DNA from: Sulfopaludibacter sp035606355
Lineage (GTDB): Bacteria; Acidobacteriota; Terriglobia; Bryobacterales; Bryobacteraceae
Assembly (NCBI GenBank): GCA_035606355.1
Contig: DATNFO010000054.1
Coordinates: 1-64,000 of the forward strand
Length of the DNA stretch: 64,000 nt
Reading direction: 5' to 3'
Below, piece by piece: positions 50,605 through 59,510 of this stretch. Position numbers and translations under genes: made by a program. The stretch's first letter is position 1. The number at the start of each line of letters is the position of its first letter. The notes under the pieces were generated by a model. It had not been told where the DNA came from. It ran no database searches and saw only the letters and a list, made by a program, of their open reading frames with translations.

Positions 50605-51219
50605 ATGAGACTGCTCCCGCGCGAAGAAAAGTTCTACCACCTGTTTCTCAAACAGGTATCGATTATTTCCGAGGCCAGCCGTCTGCTGCTGGAAGGTGTG
50701 AAGTTCGGGTCCGCGCGGATGGCGACCATTGCCACGGAAATCAATCTTCTGGAGCACCGCGGCGACGAAGTGATCCATGAGATTTACACGCGGCTGAATC
50801 AGACGTTCATCACGCCCATCGATCCCGAGGATATACACAACATCTCGGCGGCGCTCGACAACGTGCTGGATGGCATGGAAGACACGGCGCACCGCCTGGT
50901 CTCCTATCGCATCGATCCGATTCCGCCGAATATGGTGTCGCTGGCGGAGCTTGTGGCAGGGTGCGGCAGGGGCTTGCACCGGGCGTTTGAAGCGCTCGAA
51001 AAGAACGGCAATATCATGGAGCACTGCATCGAGATCAACCGGCTGGAGAACGAAGCCGACCGCATCGGGCGCAGCGCAGTGGTTGAGTTGTTCGATAAGG
51101 AAAAAGATCCTATCACGCTCATCAAGTTGAAAGAGGTGTATGACTTTTTCGAAGACACCATCGATAGCTGCGAAGACGTGGCCGATGTTTTGCAGAACGT
51201 AGTGGTCAAGAACAGCTAG
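50605..51219 (+). CDS. DUF47/PhoU-like phosphate transport regulator
   Basis: This 204-residue all-helical protein matches the DUF47 family (PhoU-like, TIGR00153): MRLLPREEKFYHLFLKQVSI, LLEHRGDEVIHEIYTRLNQT, FITPIDPEDIHNISAALDNV, INRLENEADRIGRSAVVELF and VYDFFEDTIDSCEDVADVLQ. The two metal-binding ExxxD motifs are intact. It is 4 nt upstream of the Pit-type transporter gene, the usual partner. It probably regulates or stabilises that transporter. Confidence 0.94.
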   Translation: MRLLPREEKFYHLFLKQVSIISEASRLLLEGVKFGSARMATIATEINLLEHRGDEVIHEIYTRLNQTFITPIDPEDIHNISAALDNVLDGMEDTAHRLVSYRIDPIPPNMVSLAELVAGCGRGLHRAFEALEKNGNIMEHCIEINRLENEADRIGRSAVVELFDKEKDPITLIKLKEVYDFFEDTIDSCEDVADVLQNVVVKNS

Positions 51220-51223
51220 GCCG

Positions 51224-52249
51224 ATGAGCGTTTTCTCTCTCGCTGTCCTCATCATCGCGATTGCGCTGATTTTCGACTACATCAATGGTTTTCACGATGC
51301 CGCCAACAGCGTCGCGACGGTGGTTGCGACGCGTGTGCTGACGCCGTTTCAGGCGGTCCTGTGGGCGGCGTTCTTCAATTTCGCCGCGGCATTCATTTTT
51401 GGCACGGCGGTGGCCAAGACCGTCGGAAAGGGTTTCGTCAACCTCGACCTGGTGACGCCGTATGTCATTCTGGCAGGTTTGATCGGCGCGATCGTTTGGG
51501 ACCTGATTACCTGGTGGCTGGGATTGCCCACCAGCTCTTCGCACGCGCTGATCGGCGGGTATGCCGGGGCGGCGGTGGCGCATGCCGGAGTTGTGCGCGG
51601 CGCGGCGCATAGCTTCGACGGCTTGATTCTCGGCGAATGGCCGCTGACGATCCTGTTCATCTTTGCGGCGCCGGTGATCGGGCTGGTGGCGGCGTACTTT
51701 CTGATGGTGGCGGTGTACTGGCTGTTCCGCAATTCGAGTCCGTCGAAGATGGACAAATATTTCCGCAAATTGCAATTGCTGTCGGCGGCCACGTTCAGTC
51801 TTTCGCACGGCGCGAACGATGCGCAGAAAACGATGGGGCTCATAACCGGCGTTCTGGTGACCAGCGGATATCAGAAGACTTTCGATATCCATCTCTGGGT
51901 GATCATGGCGGCGTATACGGCGATTGCGCTTGGCACGCTGAGCGGCGGGTGGCGCATCGTGCACACCATGGGCGGCCGTTTGACGCGACTGCGTCCGCGT
52001 AGCGGCTTCTGCGCGGAGACGGGCGCGGCTACGGCAGTGCTGATTGCGACGCGCATCGGGCTTCCGGTGTCGACGACGCATGCGATTGCCGGGGCGATCG
52101 CCGGTGTGGGCAGCATCCACAGGTTGAAGGCGGTGCGGTGGGGGATTGCGCGGAATATCGTGTGGGCTTGGGTTTGGACGATACCGGCTGCCGCGGTGAT
52201 CGCCTGGCTGGCGTATCACGTGCTGCACGCGGTTGTGCCGGGGGCCTGA
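51224..52249 (+). CDS. pit: PiT-family inorganic phosphate transporter
   Basis: This 341-residue inner-membrane protein couples phosphate uptake to cations. The two inverted PD001131-type signatures are visible: FDYINGFHDAANSVATVVAT at the start and FSLSHGANDAQKTMGLITGV in the middle, with GLPTSSSHALIGGYAG and GLPVSTTHAIAGAIAGVGSI the paired substrate loops. About ten membrane helices are present. The gene starts 4 nt after the DUF47 gene and is cotranscribed with it. Length is in the short PiT class. Confidence 0.96.
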   Translation: MSVFSLAVLIIAIALIFDYINGFHDAANSVATVVATRVLTPFQAVLWAAFFNFAAAFIFGTAVAKTVGKGFVNLDLVTPYVILAGLIGAIVWDLITWWLGLPTSSSHALIGGYAGAAVAHAGVVRGAAHSFDGLILGEWPLTILFIFAAPVIGLVAAYFLMVAVYWLFRNSSPSKMDKYFRKLQLLSAATFSLSHGANDAQKTMGLITGVLVTSGYQKTFDIHLWVIMAAYTAIALGTLSGGWRIVHTMGGRLTRLRPRSGFCAETGAATAVLIATRIGLPVSTTHAIAGAIAGVGSIHRLKAVRWGIARNIVWAWVWTIPAAAVIAWLAYHVLHAVVPGA

Positions 52250-52279
52250 GCGGCGCTGCCTGGTGGTACTCTGCTTCGC

Positions 52280-53914
52280 ATGAAGTGGGGTATGGCGTTT
52301 TTGGTTGCCGGCTCCTGTTTCGCGCAACCGCCGCTTGGCGGATTGTGGCAAGGCACGCTGGAAGTTCCCGGTGGCGGACTGCGGCTGGTCATCCACTTGT
52401 CGGGAGCGCCCGGGGCGCTGAAGGGGAGCATGGACAGCGTCGATCAGGGCTCCAACGGCATTCCGCTTTCCTCCATTGCGCTAACGGGCGATAGGGTCAC
52501 CTTCGCCAGCGAAGCGATTCACGGCACGTATAACGGAAAGCTCAGCGCGGACGGGAATGCCATCGTGGGCACGTGGAATCAGGGACAGCCTTTTCCGCTG
52601 GTGCTGAGGAGGATGTTGACGAGCGACCTGGACGGCGCGTGGAGCGGCACGCTCGAAGGCGGCCCCGCCAGGTTACGACTGGTCGTCCATATTGCGGGAA
52701 CGGTGAACGGACTGGTGGCAACGCTCGACAGTCCGGATCAGGGCACGAAGGGCGTTCCGGTTGCGGAAGTGACACGGAGCGGCGAAACGCTGACTTTGCT
52801 TGTCACGGCGGTGATGGGCAGATTCGAAGGCACCTTGTCGGCGGATCGCTCTTCGCTTTCGGGCACGTGGAACCAGGGCGCGGGCGACATTCCGCTGACG
52901 CTGAAGCGCGGAACCGAAACTGGAATCACTCCGCCGAAGCGTCCGCAAACACCGTCGAGGCCGTACCCATACAAGGTGGAGGAAATCACGTTCGCCAATC
53001 CGAAGGCGCCCGGCGTGACGCTGGCTGGGACGGTGAGCATTCCGCGGGGCAACGGACCGTTTCCGGCGGCTGTGCTGATTCACGGATCGGGGCCGAACGA
53101 TCGCGACGAGAGCATCATGGGGCACCGGCTGTTTCTGGTGCTTGCGGATCATCTGTCGCGACGCGGCGTGCTGGTGCTGCGGTACGACAAGCGCGGCATC
53201 GGCGAATCGAAGGGCGATTATCAAAACGCCACCACCATGGATTTCGCGAGTGACGCCGAAGCGGCGGTCGCGCTTCTGAAATCGCGGCCCGATGTGAATG
53301 CGAAGAAGGTCGGACTGGTGGGCCACAGCGAAGGAGGGATGATCGCGCCGCTGGTTGCCTCGCGCAATCCCGACGTGGCGTTCGCGGTGATGATGGCGGG
53401 TCCGGGAGTTCGCGGCGACGTGCTGTTGCCGGAGCAGAACCGGCTCTTGAGCGAGGCAGCGGGAGTGCCGCCCGAGGCCGCGAAGCAGGCTGCGTCGGCC
53501 ATAGCCATGATGATTGGGCTCGTGGAAAAATCGAGCGATTCCGCGACGCTTCGGAAGCATGTACAGGAGCAGTTCGGAGACTTGGGGACGAAAATGCTAA
53601 GCGCGCTGGATACGCCGTGGATGCGCTACTTCTTCACGTACGATCCGGTCCCCGCGCTGAAGCTGGTGAAGTGTCCGGTGCTGGTGCTGAATGGGTCCAA
53701 GGACCTGCAGGTTCCAGCCGCGCTGAATCTTCCTCCGATTCGGAAGGCGTTCGAAGAAGGCGGCAACAAGCGCGCGGAGATCGTGGAAATGCCCGGGTTG
53801 AATCACCTGTTCCAGCCGGCGGAAACGGGCGGCACGATGGAGTACGAGAAGATCGAGGTTACGGTTGCTCCGGCGGTGTTGGACAAGGTTGCGCAGTGGA
53901 TCGGTCGGCAGTAG
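52280..53914 (+). CDS. Secreted alpha/beta hydrolase with duplicated N-terminal domain
   Basis: This 544-residue protein has a signal peptide (MKWGMAFLVAGSCFAQ). Two copies of a 100-residue beta-rich domain follow: LGGLWQGTLEVPGGGLRLVI and DLDGAWSGTLEGGPARLRLV, each ending GTWNQG. The hydrolase domain has VLIHGSGPNDRDESIMGHRL, LRYDKRGIGESKGDY, the elbow GLVGHSEGG, CPVLVLNGSKDLQVPAAL and LNHLFQPAETG for oxyanion, Ser, Asp and His. TACTCT lies 7 nt before ATG, so the transcript may be leaderless. A serine esterase or peptidase activity is inferred. Confidence 0.88.
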   Translation: MKWGMAFLVAGSCFAQPPLGGLWQGTLEVPGGGLRLVIHLSGAPGALKGSMDSVDQGSNGIPLSSIALTGDRVTFASEAIHGTYNGKLSADGNAIVGTWNQGQPFPLVLRRMLTSDLDGAWSGTLEGGPARLRLVVHIAGTVNGLVATLDSPDQGTKGVPVAEVTRSGETLTLLVTAVMGRFEGTLSADRSSLSGTWNQGAGDIPLTLKRGTETGITPPKRPQTPSRPYPYKVEEITFANPKAPGVTLAGTVSIPRGNGPFPAAVLIHGSGPNDRDESIMGHRLFLVLADHLSRRGVLVLRYDKRGIGESKGDYQNATTMDFASDAEAAVALLKSRPDVNAKKVGLVGHSEGGMIAPLVASRNPDVAFAVMMAGPGVRGDVLLPEQNRLLSEAAGVPPEAAKQAASAIAMMIGLVEKSSDSATLRKHVQEQFGDLGTKMLSALDTPWMRYFFTYDPVPALKLVKCPVLVLNGSKDLQVPAALNLPPIRKAFEEGGNKRAEIVEMPGLNHLFQPAETGGTMEYEKIEVTVAPAVLDKVAQWIGRQ

Positions 53915-53939
53915 GAATTCTGGCGCGCTTTGCGCGACT

Positions 53940-53963
53940 GGTACCGGCCGGGAGGCCGGTACC
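53940..53963. repeat. Palindrome GGTACCGGCC-GGGA-GGCCGGTACC
   Basis: Ten-base arms with a 4-nt loop. Its last base is the first of the HK stop codon complement. The arm differs from the copies at 42330 on both sides but still pairs, so the structure is what is conserved. Confidence 0.65.
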
Positions 53964-56527
53964 TACTTGCCGATCGCGGTTCGGACGCTTTCGAGGAGCG
54001 CTCCGGCCTTGTAGGGCTTTTGCAGGAAGCCGGCCAAGCCTTTGCCTTCGAAGCGCTGCACGGCCTGGGCTTCATTGAAGCCGCTGGAGAGAATAATCGG
54101 AATGTCGGAGCGAATCTCTTTTAAGCGGGCGAGCGCTTCTTCGCCGCTCATGACGGGCATGGTGAGGTCCAGAACCACACAGCGCAGCCGCCCGTTTTCC
54201 TCGCGAAATATTTCGACGCCGCGAGCTCCGTCTTCGGCGACGAGCACGGTATAACCGTAACGCTCGAGTGTCAGCTTGGCGACGGTGCGGATTACCTGCT
54301 CGTCATCGATGATGAGGACCGTGCCGCCGTCTTGCGCCGCGGCTTCGGGATGCCGCGCGGGATCGTGGATCTCGGGGGCCGCTTGCGTCGAAATGGGTAG
54401 CAGGATGTGGAAGGTGGACCCTTTCCCGCGCTCGCTGGTGACGTCGATTGAGCCTTTGTGCCCGCGCACAATGCCCATCACCGCGGACAAGCCAAGCCCG
54501 CGGCCGGTGAATTTCGTGGTGAAGAAGGGGTCGAAAATACGCGCCTTGGTCGCCTCATCCATGCCGGAGCCGGTGTCGGCGACTTCGAAAGCAATGTAGT
54601 CGCCGTCGCGCCTGGTGGTGACGGTGACGACGCCATGCACTCCTTCCGGAATCGCCTCGGCGCCGTTGATGATGATGTTCATCAGCACCTGCTGGATCTG
54701 ACCCGGATCGGCTTCGATGCGCGGGAGATTCTCGGCGAGGCGCAGGCGGAGCTCCACGGTGGGCGGGATGGATGCCCGAATCAGCGGCAGGGTGTCGCGG
54801 ACGTGCTGCGAGAGATCGATCTGCTCCAGCACGAAGCGACCCTTTCCGGAATACGCGAGCATCTGCTGGGCGAGCTGGGCGGCGCGTTCACTGGCCGCCA
54901 CCACCGCTTGCAGCGCGGGGCGCGCGGGCGAGGAAGGCGGCAGATCTTCGATGGCGAGACTGGCGTTGCCGAGAATGCCGGTGAGCAGATTGTTGAAGTC
55001 GTGCGCGATGCCTCCGGCGAGCACGCCGAGGCTCTCGAGTTTTTGTGTGTGACGGATCTGCTCGGCGGCGCGCTTCTGTTCGGTGATGTCGCGGGCGACG
55101 TGCGAGATGCCCACCACCTGTCCGCCGCGGTCGCGGATGGGCGAAACAGTAAGGGAGATATCCAGCACCGTGCCGTCTTTGCGTATGCGCACGGTCTCAA
55201 TGTGGACAATGCGATTGCCCTGGCGGAGCTGTTCGAGAATATCGGATTCCTCATGCACGCGGTCGGGCGGGTATAACTCGCGCATGTAGTGGCCGATCAT
55301 CTCGGCGGCGGTATAGCCGTAGATGTGCTCGGCGCCGTGGTTCCAGCTTTGAATGACGCCGCCGGTGGTTTTGCCGACGATCGCATCGTCGCTGGACTCC
55401 ACGATGGCGGCAAGATACGCCGCGTCCTGCTGCGCGCGGCGGCGCTCGCTGATGTCGCGAAAAACGAGCACAACGCCGGCCACGCGGCCATTCTGTAAAA
55501 TCGGCGCCGCACTGTCGTCGATGGGAACTTCCGTGCCGTCGGAGGCGATCAGGACTGTGTGATTGGCGAGCCCCACGATTGCGCCTTCGGCGAGGACGCG
55601 ATCGACCGGACTTTCGACGGGGAGACGCGTAGCTTCGTTGACGATGCGGAAGACGCCGCCGATGGGCTTGCCGGTGAGGTCGCGCTCCGAGCGGCGCAGC
55701 AATGCACGGGCGACCGGGTTGGTGAAGACGATGTTGCCGGCGGAGTCCGTGGAAATCACTGCGTCGCCGATGCTGTTCAGGGTGGTTTGGAGCGAGTTGC
55801 GGGCTTCCTGCAATTCGCTGTCGCGGGTCTGCACGCGCGCGAGCATGCCGTTGAAGGCATCCACCAGAACGCCCATTTCATCCTGCCATTCCTTCTGCAC
55901 GCGCACGCTGTAATCGCCGCTTTCGGTTACGCGCTGGGACGCGGCGGCAAGCCGTGCCACGGGCGTGGCGATCAGGCCCCGCATGCTGGATGAAAGACCC
56001 AGGGCGGCCAGGCTGGCGAGCAGGATCATGCCGAGCACGATGCCCGCGTAAAGGAGCATGCGCTGCGGGAATTCCTGCAGGTCATAGACAAGCAACAGAG
56101 TTCCCGCCCGGCTGCCTTGCACGTAGATCTGATGCCAGAGAGTTAGCGCTTCGGCGCTCGTCTCGATCGACTCTCCAGGATGAAAGATCGGACAGGCAAA
56201 ATTCGAACCTTTGCGGATATAGTCCTGGAATTGCGAGCCGTCCTCCTGGTAAAGGCACGCCGCGACGAGGTGAGGGCGCGCTTTGAGAGCGCTGAGCGTG
56301 TCGTGCGCGACGTTTCTATCGTCGAAGAGCAGCGCGGCCGAGGTGTTGTCCCCCATGATTTGGGCCAGGCCGGTCAGGTCGTGCTGCATGTCGCGGTGGA
56401 ATACATAGGAATCGGCGAAGACGATGCCTATGCCGGCGAGGGCCAACGCCAGTCCGCTGGTGGCGGCGATGATGAGCAGCAACTTACGGCTGATGGGAGC
56501 TTTGCGGAACAGTTGAACGAGCCTCAT
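53963..56527 (-). CDS. Hybrid sensor histidine kinase (CHASE8-HAMP-PAS-PAS-HisKA-HATPase-REC)
   Basis: This 854-residue protein has TM helices near residues 14-36 and 157-180 enclosing a CHASE8-like periplasmic sensor (DNTSAALLFDDRNVAHDTLS). HAMP (about 180-235) and two PAS domains (about 250-355 and 370-490; SDDAIVGKTTGGVIQSWNHG) follow. The H box is LAGGIAHDFNNLLTGILGNA, the ATPase core has NIIINGAEAIPEG, GSGMDEATKARIFDPFF and GRGLGLSAVMGI, and the C-terminal receiver has CVVLDLTMPVMSG with Asp, FLQKPYK with Lys. It overlaps the YfiR gene (ATGA) and ends an operon with a TonB receptor and a single REC protein. Its ligand may be relayed by the YfiR partner. Confidence 0.93.
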   Translation of the reverse strand: MRLVQLFRKAPISRKLLLIIAATSGLALALAGIGIVFADSYVFHRDMQHDLTGLAQIMGDNTSAALLFDDRNVAHDTLSALKARPHLVAACLYQEDGSQFQDYIRKGSNFACPIFHPGESIETSAEALTLWHQIYVQGSRAGTLLLVYDLQEFPQRMLLYAGIVLGMILLASLAALGLSSSMRGLIATPVARLAAASQRVTESGDYSVRVQKEWQDEMGVLVDAFNGMLARVQTRDSELQEARNSLQTTLNSIGDAVISTDSAGNIVFTNPVARALLRRSERDLTGKPIGGVFRIVNEATRLPVESPVDRVLAEGAIVGLANHTVLIASDGTEVPIDDSAAPILQNGRVAGVVLVFRDISERRRAQQDAAYLAAIVESSDDAIVGKTTGGVIQSWNHGAEHIYGYTAAEMIGHYMRELYPPDRVHEESDILEQLRQGNRIVHIETVRIRKDGTVLDISLTVSPIRDRGGQVVGISHVARDITEQKRAAEQIRHTQKLESLGVLAGGIAHDFNNLLTGILGNASLAIEDLPPSSPARPALQAVVAASERAAQLAQQMLAYSGKGRFVLEQIDLSQHVRDTLPLIRASIPPTVELRLRLAENLPRIEADPGQIQQVLMNIIINGAEAIPEGVHGVVTVTTRRDGDYIAFEVADTGSGMDEATKARIFDPFFTTKFTGRGLGLSAVMGIVRGHKGSIDVTSERGKGSTFHILLPISTQAAPEIHDPARHPEAAAQDGGTVLIIDDEQVIRTVAKLTLERYGYTVLVAEDGARGVEIFREENGRLRCVVLDLTMPVMSGEEALARLKEIRSDIPIILSSGFNEAQAVQRFEGKGLAGFLQKPYKAGALLESVRTAIGK

Positions 56528-57051
56528 CGCAGCACCGCCCGTGCGACGGCGAGCAGCCGCGCGCTGATGGTGAGTCCCGCTTTGGAGGCGGCGGGCAGAT
56601 TGATGTCAAACCGGACGTGGCGCGCGTGAAGCACGAACGTGACCATGCCGCCCTCGGAAAGAAAGTTATCGCGATCGCCGACCGTAAGAACTCCAGGTCC
56701 GGCTGCTTGCAGCAGCTCGGCTGTACCCTTTTCGTTGCGCGGAATGAAGAGCACTTGGCACGTCTTGGGCGCGGGTGTGCGGCGCATGCGCTGCACGGCG
56801 AGGCGGCGCCCGCCGGCGGTTTCGCCTTCGACGGCCTGGTCGAGGTCCGAGCCAAAGGGATCGTCGCCGATGACGCAGATGGTCAGGGGTGAGGAGCTAT
56901 CGGCAAATGCGGAGGGCGGCCACTCCACGAACTTTGTGAAGTTCATGAGGAACGCGGCTTTGACTTTATATTCGGACGGTTCCTCGGGCTTCGCGTGCGG
57001 CGCGGACGCGCAGATCGCGAGAAAGAGTGTGCCCCACCTTAGCGGCGCCAT
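56524..57051 (-). CDS. YfiR-family (DUF4154) periplasmic protein
   Basis: This 175-residue protein starts at MAPLRWGTLFLAICASAPHA, a signal peptide. EYKVKAAFLMNFTKFVEWPP, TICVIGDDPFGSDLDQAVEG, CQVLFIPRNEKGTAELLQAA, VLTVGDRDNFLSEGGMVTFV and VRFDINLPAASKAGLTISAR match YfiR, which in Pseudomonas inhibits a membrane diguanylate cyclase from the periplasm. Here it overlaps a hybrid kinase by 4 nt and the TonB receptor by 13 nt, so it probably relays an outer-membrane signal to the kinase CHASE8 domain. This is inferred from operon layout and known YfiR behaviour. Confidence 0.93.
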   Translation of the reverse strand: MAPLRWGTLFLAICASAPHAKPEEPSEYKVKAAFLMNFTKFVEWPPSAFADSSSPLTICVIGDDPFGSDLDQAVEGETAGGRRLAVQRMRRTPAPKTCQVLFIPRNEKGTAELLQAAGPGVLTVGDRDNFLSEGGMVTFVLHARHVRFDINLPAASKAGLTISARLLAVARAVLR

Positions 57052-59024
57052 GAGAGTTCGAGGTATCCGCTCCGCCGTATTCCGACCAGAGAACCGGGGT
57101 CGTCCGAGAATTCGATGTGGTGGGGCTGCAGGAGATTTCTTGCGGCGAATGCCAGCTCCACATTTTGCGTGAGGCGCCACGCGATGCGGCCATCAGCAGT
57201 GGAGTAGGCGGGCACGCCGAGGAGGGCGTCCACGCGGCGGAAGGTGAGATCGAGCTGCAGGCTGTTGCCGATGTCGAAAGACGACGTGATGTCGCCTTTA
57301 TGATGCGGGCTCGCCCCGAGGATTCCCGGAATGGTGCCGACGTCTGTGGAACGGGGCGACTTGCCGATGTTCATGTGCAGGTAGGAATAGGATCCGCGGA
57401 TGCGCCACCATGGCGCGGGACGCCACTCCGGGGCGATCTCGATGCCCTTGGTATAGCCGCGCAGCCCGTTGTGGAAGCCGGCGGGCAAGAGATAGTGGAA
57501 TGGGGGCGGATTGTCTTCGGGGAAGATGGAACCGGTGAATTCCAGATCTTCCAGATCGTGATAATGGTTGTAAAAACTGGAAACGTCCAGCAACACGCTG
57601 CCGGCAATCAGCCGGCGGTAACCGAGCTCGACTCCGTTCAACTGCTCCGGTGCGAACTTCGTATCGGGATCGAAGCGCGCGAGCAACACCGTGCCGTTGA
57701 CCGTCTGACCGGTCAGTCCGACGAGGAAGAAGTTCTCCTCCACGTCCGAAGGCGTTCGCACGGCGTGCGTGTAAGCGGTCCAAACCGTTTGCTTGTCCGA
57801 CGGCGTCCATAGCAGGCGCGCGCTGGGTTCGGTTTGCAGGCCGGTGAAGTTGGTGCGCAGGAGTTTGGTGCCTAGCACAACGGAGAGCCGGTTATCGACG
57901 AGCGCGATTTGATCCTGGACGAAGCCAGTGACGAGGGAATCGGTGCGGTGTTCGGGGAGGAACTGCAAGCCCGTGACAACCACCTTGTCGTGAATGGGAT
58001 CGACGCGGGCGCCCAAGCCCCAGGTGAGCGCGTGACGGTGGCCGAGCGGGAGGTGAGAGACGAAATCGACGTCGAACTTCGTCCGGTAATCGGCGAGGTT
58101 CACTTCTTCGTGACTGGTGTGGTCGATGTATGCCTGCACCTGGACGTCGCCGCCGCCTGCCAACGTCTTTTCCCAGCGCGCCAGAATGTTGCCGCCGGAA
58201 AGGGCGGCGTTCCCGGAGACTATGGTGGAGAAAGGCGGGGCATAGCTGGTGGGGTTCACCAGTTCGCCGACTTTCTCCGTATAGATGTCGCCCTGCACCG
58301 TCAGCGAATCGTGCGGACCGGCGGCGAAGCCGGCGCGGAATCCGGCTTGGGTGCCGCGCCAGTCGTCGTAATTCCTGCCGTCGGCATGTTCTTCGGGTCC
58401 GCGGGTGAAGGCCTTGGCGTATGTACGGTAATTCAGGGTGTCGCCGTTGCCGCCGCCGTGGCGGTAAGCGAAGGCTCCCTGCTGCTGGTTGCCTCCGCCG
58501 GCGGAGACGTAATCGCCGCGGGTCAGTTTGGCGGGTTTGGTGATGATGTTGATTACGCCATCGACGGCGTTCGGTCCCCAAATGGTGCCGCCGGGTCCGC
58601 GGATCACTTCGATGCGATCGATGTCTTCGAGGAGTGTATCCTGCGCTTCCCAATAGGTTCCCGCGAAGAGCGGAGTGTAGACTTCGCGGCCATCGATAAG
58701 TACCAGCACGGAGCGCGAGAGGCGCGTGCCGAAGCCGCGGATGCCGATGGAGTAGCGGCTCGAATTGATGCGCGCGACTTCCACGCCGGGGACGAGGCGG
58801 AGAGCTTCGGGGAGCGACTTGGCGCCTGCGCGGCGAACGTCGTCGCCGGTGATGACGTAGACGGCGGCGGGAGTGCGAAAGGCTTTGACCGGCTCTTTGG
58901 ACGGCGTGGTGACTTCGACCGCGGAGAGCTCTTCCAAGGACATTTTCTTCAGGTCGCCGGATGAGCCGCTTTGCCCGCGAGCGGCGAAGAGGGCCGCACC
59001 GAGGAGCACCGCGAGAGAGCGCAT
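57039..59024 (-). CDS. TonB-dependent outer membrane receptor
   Basis: This 661-residue protein starts at MRSLAVLLGAALFAARGQSG. The plug domain (about 40-160) contains KAFRTPAAVYVITGDDVRRA, LPEALRLVPGVEVARI, IGIRGFGTRLSRSVLVLIDG and IDRIEVIRGPGGTIWGPNAV, typical of colicin-I-receptor/vitamin B12 type plugs. The barrel ends SGYLELSWRR, with the C-terminal aromatic/Arg ending of outer-membrane proteins only partly met. Ligand unknown. The ATG overlaps the stop of the REC gene (TGATG). The arrangement REC, receptor, YfiR, kinase suggests an outer-membrane sensing chain. Confidence 0.93.
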   Translation of the reverse strand: MRSLAVLLGAALFAARGQSGSSGDLKKMSLEELSAVEVTTPSKEPVKAFRTPAAVYVITGDDVRRAGAKSLPEALRLVPGVEVARINSSRYSIGIRGFGTRLSRSVLVLIDGREVYTPLFAGTYWEAQDTLLEDIDRIEVIRGPGGTIWGPNAVDGVINIITKPAKLTRGDYVSAGGGNQQQGAFAYRHGGGNGDTLNYRTYAKAFTRGPEEHADGRNYDDWRGTQAGFRAGFAAGPHDSLTVQGDIYTEKVGELVNPTSYAPPFSTIVSGNAALSGGNILARWEKTLAGGGDVQVQAYIDHTSHEEVNLADYRTKFDVDFVSHLPLGHRHALTWGLGARVDPIHDKVVVTGLQFLPEHRTDSLVTGFVQDQIALVDNRLSVVLGTKLLRTNFTGLQTEPSARLLWTPSDKQTVWTAYTHAVRTPSDVEENFFLVGLTGQTVNGTVLLARFDPDTKFAPEQLNGVELGYRRLIAGSVLLDVSSFYNHYHDLEDLEFTGSIFPEDNPPPFHYLLPAGFHNGLRGYTKGIEIAPEWRPAPWWRIRGSYSYLHMNIGKSPRSTDVGTIPGILGASPHHKGDITSSFDIGNSLQLDLTFRRVDALLGVPAYSTADGRIAWRLTQNVELAFAARNLLQPHHIEFSDDPGSLVGIRRSGYLELSWRR

Positions 59025-59410
59025 CAGCAGTCCGACCCTCCCGCGTTCCGTGTCTTCTGGAGGCATTTGCCGATAGCGTCCAGGAGAGCCTGGCGGGTGA
59101 AGGGCTTGGCGAGAGCTACGCACGCATGCGAATCCTCTTCCGCCATGGGGAGCGGATAACCGGAGATGTAGATCACCGGAACGGCGGGTGTTTCGCCGAG
59201 GATTGCATTGGCGAGCGCGATGCCGTCCATGCGGGGCATGCGGACGTCAGTGAGCACCAGATCGATGGGACCGTGCGCGCGCGCAAGCTCGAGCGCCTCG
59301 ACGCCATCGCGTGCCTGGAGCAGTCGATAACCCGCACGGTCCAGAATGGCCGAGACATAGGACCGCACAGACTCTTCGTCATCAGCGAGGAGGATCAGTG
59401 GCGCATCCAC
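59024..59410 (-). CDS. Single-domain response regulator (REC)
   Basis: This 128-residue receiver has the acidic pocket D10/D11 (LLADDEE), phosphoacceptor D55 (VLTDVRMPRMDG), S83 and K102 (LAKPF). No output domain is attached. It is the first gene of the operon and overlaps the TonB receptor. It could be the partner of the hybrid kinase in the same operon, acting by protein contact or as a phosphate sink. The candidate dyad at 59447-59464 lies 37 bp upstream. Confidence 0.93.
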   Translation of the reverse strand: MDAPLILLADDEESVRSYVSAILDRAGYRLLQARDGVEALELARAHGPIDLVLTDVRMPRMDGIALANAILGETPAVPVIYISGYPLPMAEEDSHACVALAKPFTRQALLDAIGKCLQKTRNAGGSDC

Positions 59411-59446
59411 GGAGTTCCGATTCTAACAAGTGCGGGCGATCCGTTA

Positions 59447-59464
59447 TGTGTGAACACTCACACA
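59447..59464 (-). promoter_or_regulatory. Inverted repeat TGTGTGA-ACAC-TCACACA
   Basis: A perfect 7-bp dyad with a 4-nt spacer lies 37 bp upstream of the REC-TonB-YfiR-kinase operon. It resembles a CRP-type half-site pair (TGTGA/TCACA) but with N4 rather than N6. A regulator site is inferred. Confidence 0.4.
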
Positions 59465-59482
59465 AGGCGGCGCAAGCGCGGC

Positions 59483-59506
59483 ACGACAGGCAAGGATTGC
59501 TGTCGT
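59483..59506. repeat. Palindrome ACGACAGGCAA/TTGCTGTCGT
   Basis: A near-palindrome related to CGACAGGAA-TCT-TTCCTGTCG. It lies 5 nt from the stop of the permease gene and may serve as its transcript end. Confidence 0.45.
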
Positions 59507-59510
59507 CATG

